A DNA stretch of 9,793 bases from GCA-2730975 sp964576585 (GTDB lineage: Bacteria > Verrucomicrobiota > Verrucomicrobiia > Opitutales > Seribacteraceae). The stretch's first letter is position 1. Each line of letters begins with the position of its first letter. Location of the stretch: NCBI GenBank assembly GCA_964576585.1, contig CAZNWO010000121.1, positions 1 through 9,793 on the forward strand. Reading direction: 5' to 3'. A program made the translations under genes and the position numbers. Below are positions 5,953 through 9,793 of the stretch, one piece after another. The notes under the pieces were generated by a model. The model was not told the DNA's origin, did not search any database, and was given only the letters and a program-made list of their open reading frames with translations.

Positions 5953-6303
5953 ATGAAAATTTACGTTTACGAAAAATGCGGATCATGCCGCAAGGCTCTC
6001 AAGTGGCTGGACGAACGCGGGATTGCCTACGATACGGTTCCAATCCGTGAAAAGCCCCCGAGCAAGACGGCGCTCAAGAAAATGCTGAAGGCCAAGGATG
6101 GACAGCTCAAGAAGCTCTTCAACACCTCCAGCAAGGATTACCGCGATCCTGAGGTCAAGGATCGCCTGCCGGAGATGAGGGTGGACGAGGCCATCGGGCT
6201 GCTCGCCTCGCGCGGAAACCTCATCAAGAGACCGTTCGTTCTATCGGACGAGGTTGCCTTGGTCGGTTTCAGGGAAAGCGAATGGGAGGAAGCCCTCGGC
6301 TGA
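5953..6303 (+). CDS. ArsC/Spx/YffB-family thioredoxin-fold protein
   Basis: A 116-residue cytosolic protein of the arsenate reductase-like (ArsC/Spx/YffB) thioredoxin-fold family. It opens with a beta strand and a CxxC at C9-GS-C12 (MKIYVYEKCGSCRKAL), then KKLFNTSSKDYR at 53-64 and the conserved LIKRP at 90-94, where R93 corresponds to the family's anion-binding Arg. Length is typical. Family members reduce arsenate with glutathione or glutaredoxin, or act as redox-sensing RNA-polymerase partners (Spx); the CxxC form and the absence of ars genes nearby leave the role open, and many such proteins are uncharacterised. The frame extends upstream to 5869, but the fold starts exactly at the ATG at 5953, so I chose it; no Shine-Dalgarno is visible. 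Followed after 10 bases by the dehydrogenase gene, so an operon is likely. Confidence 0.85.
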   Translation: MKIYVYEKCGSCRKALKWLDERGIAYDTVPIREKPPSKTALKKMLKAKDGQLKKLFNTSSKDYRDPEVKDRLPEMRVDEAIGLLASRGNLIKRPFVLSDEVALVGFRESEWEEALG

Positions 6304-6313
6304 GGAAGCCTTC

Positions 6314-7099
6314 ATGAAATTGGCGGGAAAGGCGGCGATCGTCACGGGAGCGGGCACCGGCGTGGGTGCTGCAACTGCCCGACTCCTTGCCTCCAAGGGG
6401 ACCAGTGTAGCGGTTGCCTACCGCAAGTCCTCGGAGGAAGCCGATGGGGTGGCCGCCTCCATTTCCGAGGCGGGCGGCGAAGCTTTCGCCTTTCGCGCCG
6501 ACGTGGCCAATGACGAGGACTGCAGATCTCTGGTTGCCGCTGCCGTGGAGAAATTCGGCAGGTTGGACGTCCTGGTCAACAATGCGGGAACTACCGAATT
6601 CATACCCTTCGACGACTTGGAGGCCGTCACCGATGAGGTTTGGCAAAAGCTTTACCAAGTGAACGTCGTGGGGGCCTTTCATTGCGCCAGGGCAGCCGCT
6701 CCTCATCTTCGGGAACAGGGAGGAGCCGAGGGTGCCGAGATCATGAACGTGGGCTCCGTTGCGGGCCTGAAGCCGACCGGCAGCTGTATTCCCTACGCCG
6801 CCTCCAAGGCTGCACTGCATAACCTGACGGTGGCGCTTGCCCGCACCTTGGCTCCTGACGTTCGGGTAAACGCTGTTGCGCCGGGCTTTATCTCGGGTCG
6901 ATGGCTTCGGGAAGGCCTTGGCGAGCGATACGAGTCGACCAAGGCCGCCTTCGAGGACGCCATGCCCCTGCAGGCGGTTTGTTCGCCCGAGGACGTGGCT
7001 GCCGCCCTGCTCTCCATCATCGAGGGCCCGGACCTCGTGACTGGGCAAATCCTGACCTGCGACGCGGGCTTGTCGGTTTCGGAGTCGATTCGGGTCTGA
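6314..7099 (+). CDS. short-chain dehydrogenase/reductase (SDR)
   Basis: A 261-residue classical SDR oxidoreductase. The Rossmann cofactor motif TGAGTGVG is at 11-18, D63-V follows the third strand, NNAG at 89-92, and the catalytic set N117, S148, Y161 and K165 (YAASK) is complete. After the second strand the sequence is AVAYRKSS with Arg37 and no Asp, which favours NADP(H). The PG-F motif after strand six (APGFISGRW, 189-197) is also present. Activity on a specific substrate cannot be read from sequence; 3-oxoacyl-ACP reductase-like or sugar/alcohol dehydrogenase roles are possible. The ATG at 6314 is preceded by GAGGAAG at 6302-6308, a good ribosome binding site that also overlaps the upstream TGA; an in-frame upstream extension to 6254 lies inside the Spx-like gene and is unlikely. 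Second gene of the operon. Confidence 0.92.
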   Translation: MKLAGKAAIVTGAGTGVGAATARLLASKGTSVAVAYRKSSEEADGVAASISEAGGEAFAFRADVANDEDCRSLVAAAVEKFGRLDVLVNNAGTTEFIPFDDLEAVTDEVWQKLYQVNVVGAFHCARAAAPHLREQGGAEGAEIMNVGSVAGLKPTGSCIPYAASKAALHNLTVALARTLAPDVRVNAVAPGFISGRWLREGLGERYESTKAAFEDAMPLQAVCSPEDVAAALLSIIEGPDLVTGQILTCDAGLSVSESIRV

Positions 7100-7206
7100 A
7101 CGGTATGCTTTCAATAGAAGGTTGCCTCCCTTCCGGAATTCGTTGAAGAATGTCAGTTATTCCACTCGCCCAACAAATGAACAATTAGCAAACGTCCCCA
7201 AGACTC

Positions 7207-8322
7207 ATGAAAACCAAATTAAATCGCTTGTCCTTTTTCCTCCTTTCTTCCCTTTGCATCGCCTTGTTCACCTCTTGTGGAGGGGGTGGTCAGAATGATT
7301 CCGGCGGTGACTCCAACAACTCCGAAGGCAACAATTCCGAAGGAAACGGCTCCGCCCAATGGTGGCAAAAGAAGGACGATGTCGATTCCGGTGAAAAGAA
7401 GCTGCGCGTCGCTTTCGTCACGAACCAGATAGCCGACTTCTGGAACATCGCCAAGGCCGGCTGTCGCGATGCCGAGAAGGATCTCGGCGTGGAGGTGGAT
7501 GTCAAGATGCCCCCCGAGGCCACCGTCATCAAGCAGAAGCAAATCGTGGAGGATCTTATTACCTCCGGCATCCAAGGTATTGCAATCAGTCCTCTTGATG
7601 CCGACAACCAGACCGAATGGCTCAACGGCATCGCCGACAAATTGCCTCTCATCACTCATGATTCCGATGCACCCTCTTCCAAGCGTCTCGCCTATATCGG
7701 CATGGACAATTACAAAGCGGGACGCATGTGCGGCGAACTCATCAAGCAAGCTTTGCCCGACGGTGGCGCCGTCATGCTTTTCATCGGACGCCTCGAGCAG
7801 GATAACTCCAAGCACCGCCGCCAAGGTGTGATCGACGAACTCTTCGATCGCGAACGGCCCGAGACCCTCGACAAGCTTTCCTATGATCCCGTGGAAGGCG
7901 TTCTCGATTCGGGCAAGTACAAGATTCTCGGTACGCTCACCGACCAAGGCAAGACCGACGTGGCCAAGCAGAAGGCCGCCGACGCCATCAACGCCTATCC
8001 CGACATGAAGGCCATGGCGGGTCTCTTCGAGTACAACCCGCCCGCTTGCTACCAGGCCCTCAAGCAGGCCGGAAAGTTGGGCGAAATCAAGCTCATCGGT
8101 TTCGACGAGAACGACGTCACCCTGCAGGGCATCAAGGACGGTTTCGTCACGGGCACCATCGTGCAGGATCCATACCAGTACGGCTACCAGTCGGCCAAGG
8201 TCCTCAAGGACATCCTCGAGGGCAAGGAGGCGAAGGACTTCATCGACATCCCTCCGCGCAAGGTGGTGAAGGAGAACGTCGACGAATACTGGGCCGACCT
8301 CAAGGCCAAGAAGGCCGGCTGA
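7207..8322 (+). CDS. sugar ABC transporter substrate-binding lipoprotein (CUT2, RbsB/XylF-like)
   Basis: A 371-residue periplasmic sugar-binding protein of the type I fold (Peripla_BP_4). The signal peptide runs to LFTSC with C24 as the probable lipid-attached Cys; residues 25-50 are a Gly/Ser/Asn/Glu-rich flexible linker. The binding domain begins KKLRVAFVTNQIADFWNIAK (64-83). Recognisable features are the hinge-side ISPLDADNQ (127-135), ligand-cleft DSDAP (152-156), IGRLEQDN (193-200), GFDEND (298-303) and QDPYQYGY (320-327), the last being typical of ribose/xylose/galactose binders. It delivers a monosaccharide, probably a pentose or related sugar, to the importer whose ATPase gene follows 18 bases after the stop. 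The ATG fits the signal peptide; no Shine-Dalgarno is seen upstream. The 107-base upstream region shows no promoter I would commit to. The exact sugar is unresolved. Confidence 0.93.
   Translation: MKTKLNRLSFFLLSSLCIALFTSCGGGGQNDSGGDSNNSEGNNSEGNGSAQWWQKKDDVDSGEKKLRVAFVTNQIADFWNIAKAGCRDAEKDLGVEVDVKMPPEATVIKQKQIVEDLITSGIQGIAISPLDADNQTEWLNGIADKLPLITHDSDAPSSKRLAYIGMDNYKAGRMCGELIKQALPDGGAVMLFIGRLEQDNSKHRRQGVIDELFDRERPETLDKLSYDPVEGVLDSGKYKILGTLTDQGKTDVAKQKAADAINAYPDMKAMAGLFEYNPPACYQALKQAGKLGEIKLIGFDENDVTLQGIKDGFVTGTIVQDPYQYGYQSAKVLKDILEGKEAKDFIDIPPRKVVKENVDEYWADLKAKKAG
7315..7353 (+). repeat. imperfect 15-bp tandem repeat encoding the lipoprotein linker
   Basis: AACAACTCCGAAGGC (7315-7329) is followed by AACAATTCCGAAGGA (7330-7344), two differences in 15, and by a partial third unit AACGGCTCC (7345-7353). 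In frame it encodes NNSEG-NNSEG-NGS, the flexible tether between the lipid-anchored Cys and the sugar-binding domain. The whole-codon period means slippage would change tether length without frameshift. Confidence 0.7.
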
Positions 8323-8340
8323 GGTTTAACAAGTCCGAAG

Positions 8341-9793
8341 GTGGAAGGCTCAAGGCTGAAAGAAAAGGCTGATTCCCCCGAGGCGCCTTTGCTCGAGGTC
8401 CGCGGCATCGACAAGAGCTTTCCCGGAGTGCGGGCCCTCGGCGAAGTTGACCTTACGCTCCACAAGCGCCAAGTGCTCGCCCTCATCGGTGAGAACGGCG
8501 CCGGCAAGAGCACCCTCATGAAGATTCTCGCCGGGGTCCAACCGCCCGATGCGGGTGAAATCCTGCTGGATGGCGAACCCGTCGTGATCGAGTCCACTCG
8601 GGCCGCTCTCGACCTAGGCATAGCCCTCATTCACCAAGAATTGAATCTCGCCACCAACCTGAGCGTGGGGGCGAACGTGTTCCTTGGGCGAGAACCTTTG
8701 CGGAGCGGCCTTATCGACGATGGCCGCATCCGCGAGGAATCCCGAAAGTATCTCGAGATGGTTGGTCTTGAGGTGGACCCCGCCACCCTCGTGGGCGATC
8801 TCACCATCGGTCGCCAGCAAATGGTCGAGATCGCCAAGGCACTTTCCATCGACGCCCGCATCCTCATCATGGACGAACCCACCTCCAGCCTCTCGCAGGC
8901 GGAGACGGAGTACCTCTTCAAGGTCATCAAGGACCTGCGGGAGCGAGGCGTAAGCGTCATCTACATTTCTCATCGCCTGGGCGAGGTTCAGGAGCTGGCG
9001 GACCACGTGACGGTCCTTCGGGACGGCGAGAACGCGGGCGAGCTTGTCCGCGAGGAAGTCACGCACGACGCCATGGTGCGGCTCATGGTCGGGCGCGACC
9101 TGACGGGGCATTACGTCCGTTCGGAACGCGACCTCGGCGAAACCGTATTGGAGGCCCGCGACCTTCGCTCGCCCGTCCATCCCGAGTATTCCCTCAACTT
9201 TTCCGTCAGGGCCGGGGAAATCGTGGGCGTGGCCGGTCTGGTGGGAGCCGGGCGTACGGAGATGTTGGCGACTTTGTTCGGCGTAACGCCCAGCTTGCAT
9301 GGTTCGCTAAAGGTGGGAGGTGAGGAAATCGTTTCTGATTCCCCCTTTGCCGCCATCCGGGCGGGGTTGGCCCTTGCCCCCGAGGATCGCAAGCTGCAGG
9401 GCTTGGTCATCGAGATGACGGTTCGGGAAAACTTGAGCTTGGCCGCCTTGCGGCGCGACCAAAGGCCGGGCGGCTTTCTCGACTTCGGGAAGGAACGAGC
9501 CATCAGTGAGGAAATGGTCGAACGCATGGGTGTGAAGACGCCTGGCGACGATCAGGTCGTCCGCTATCTTTCCGGCGGCAACCAGCAGAAGGTGGTGCTC
9601 GGCAAGTGGCTCGCGATGAAACCCAAGCTTCTCCTGCTGGACGAACCCACCCGCGGCATCGACGTCGGTGCCAAGCGAGAAATTTACGCCCTGATGGAGG
9701 AATTGGCCTCGTCGGGCGTCGCCATCCTCTTCGTCTCGAGTGAAATGGAGGAGATTCTCGGGATGGCGGATCGAGCCATCGTCATGCACGAGG
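8341..9793 (+). CDS. sugar ABC transporter ATP-binding protein, double-domain CUT2 type (RbsA/XylG/MglA-like), 3' end cut by window
   Basis: About 484 codons are visible and the frame runs off the right edge; the family is near 500 residues, so little is missing. Numbering from GTG at 8341, the first ATPase domain has Walker A GENGAGKST (50-58), Q-loop HQELNL, signature LTIGRQQ (154-160, a family variant of LSGGQ), Walker B with D178 and E179 in IMDEPTSSL, and H-loop H211. The second domain has the family's degenerate P-loop GLVGAGRTE (299-307, Arg in place of Lys), signature LSGGNQQ (410-416), Walker B at D434-E435 in LLLDEPTRGIDVGAK, and VSSEME where the H-loop His would be. This is the normal asymmetric CUT2 ATPase, powering uptake of the sugar bound by the preceding lipoprotein. 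Start uncertain: GTG 8341 adds a 16-residue unconserved leader; TTG 8389, with GAGG at 8380-8383, begins at the conserved LLEVRGIDKSFPG. It is in the same frame as the binding protein, 18 bases after its TGA. Confidence 0.95.
   Translation, partial: MEGSRLKEKADSPEAPLLEVRGIDKSFPGVRALGEVDLTLHKRQVLALIGENGAGKSTLMKILAGVQPPDAGEILLDGEPVVIESTRAALDLGIALIHQELNLATNLSVGANVFLGREPLRSGLIDDGRIREESRKYLEMVGLEVDPATLVGDLTIGRQQMVEIAKALSIDARILIMDEPTSSLSQAETEYLFKVIKDLRERGVSVIYISHRLGEVQELADHVTVLRDGENAGELVREEVTHDAMVRLMVGRDLTGHYVRSERDLGETVLEARDLRSPVHPEYSLNFSVRAGEIVGVAGLVGAGRTEMLATLFGVTPSLHGSLKVGGEEIVSDSPFAAIRAGLALAPEDRKLQGLVIEMTVRENLSLAALRRDQRPGGFLDFGKERAISEEMVERMGVKTPGDDQVVRYLSGGNQQKVVLGKWLAMKPKLLLLDEPTRGIDVGAKREIYALMEELASSGVAILFVSSEMEEILGMADRAIVMHE

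Noticed and set aside
5953..6303. True arsenate reductase with arsenic-resistance role
   Set aside because: The protein fits the broader Spx/YffB-like group and no arsenic efflux or regulator gene is in the window, so a specific resistance role is unsupported.
6269..7114. 281-codon minus-strand frame opposite the dehydrogenase
   Set aside because: The opposite strand encodes an SDR with every catalytic residue; the reverse translation has no domain character.
7100..7206. Promoter or terminator between the dehydrogenase and sugar importer
   Set aside because: A 5-bp stem (GAAGG 7117-7121 with CCTTC 7129-7133) and a TTCCGGAA palindrome are present, but there is no U-tract and no -35/-10 pair I could defend.
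7219..7947. 242-codon minus-strand frame opposite the sugar-binding protein
   Set aside because: Shadow of a well-supported lipoprotein gene on the plus strand.
8614..9300. 228-codon minus-strand frame opposite the ABC ATPase
   Set aside because: The plus strand carries complete Walker A, signature and Walker B motifs; the reverse frame is His/Asp/Val-rich noise.
7207..9793. Binding protein and ATPase as one broken fusion gene, since they share a frame with a single TGA between them
   Set aside because: One is exported and lipid-anchored, the other cytoplasmic; separate genes are universal in CUT2 importers, so the shared frame is chance.

Overview
The window is a GC-rich bacterial chromosome segment with a 100-N assembly gap at 1569-1668. 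The gene content points to a PVC-superphylum bacterium, most likely Verrucomicrobiota. The clues are Ser/Cys-rich lipoprotein signal peptides, a CUT2 sugar-binding lipoprotein with a Gly/Ser/Asn linker, a tandem-domain M16 lipoprotein peptidase of the type common in Bacteroidetes and Verrucomicrobia, and first-in-operon genes with little Shine-Dalgarno sequence. This taxon is an inference from protein style; no rRNA or marker gene is present. No tRNA, rRNA, CRISPR array, insertion sequence or phage gene was seen.

Layout. (1) 1-884, plus strand: the last codons of an upstream gene, overlapping by ATGA the start of a CPBP-type intramembrane protease-like protein. (2) 1052-2430, minus strand, read right to left: a small tail-anchored membrane protein (TTG start), coupled by a GTGA overlap to a SLOG-type 'putative molybdenum carrier' protein. 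The gap follows, then an XRE-type helix-turn-helix protein whose start lies in the gap and whose C-terminal half resembles a degenerate PD-(D/E)XK nuclease fold. (3) 2489-2881, plus strand: an unrecognised 130-residue soluble protein, divergent from the membrane protein gene and convergent with the peptidase. A hairpin lies between the convergent ends. (4) 2920-5862, minus strand: a 980-residue lipoprotein M16 zinc peptidase. (5) 5953-7099, plus strand: an operon of an Spx/YffB-like thioredoxin-fold protein and a short-chain dehydrogenase, divergent from the peptidase. (6) 7207-9793, plus strand: a CUT2 (ribose/xylose-type) sugar ABC importer with lipoprotein binding protein and double-domain ATPase. 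The ATPase runs off the right edge, and a permease gene is expected beyond it.

The sugar importer, peptidase, dehydrogenase and Spx-like protein are ordinary metabolic and envelope genes. The least explained part is the minus-strand cluster around the gap: a membrane-anchored small protein, a SLOG nucleotide-ligand-type protein and a DNA-binding protein with a nuclease-like but catalytically degenerate domain. It could be an uncharacterised signalling or regulatory unit, but the evidence is suggestive only and the gap prevents a firm operon call.
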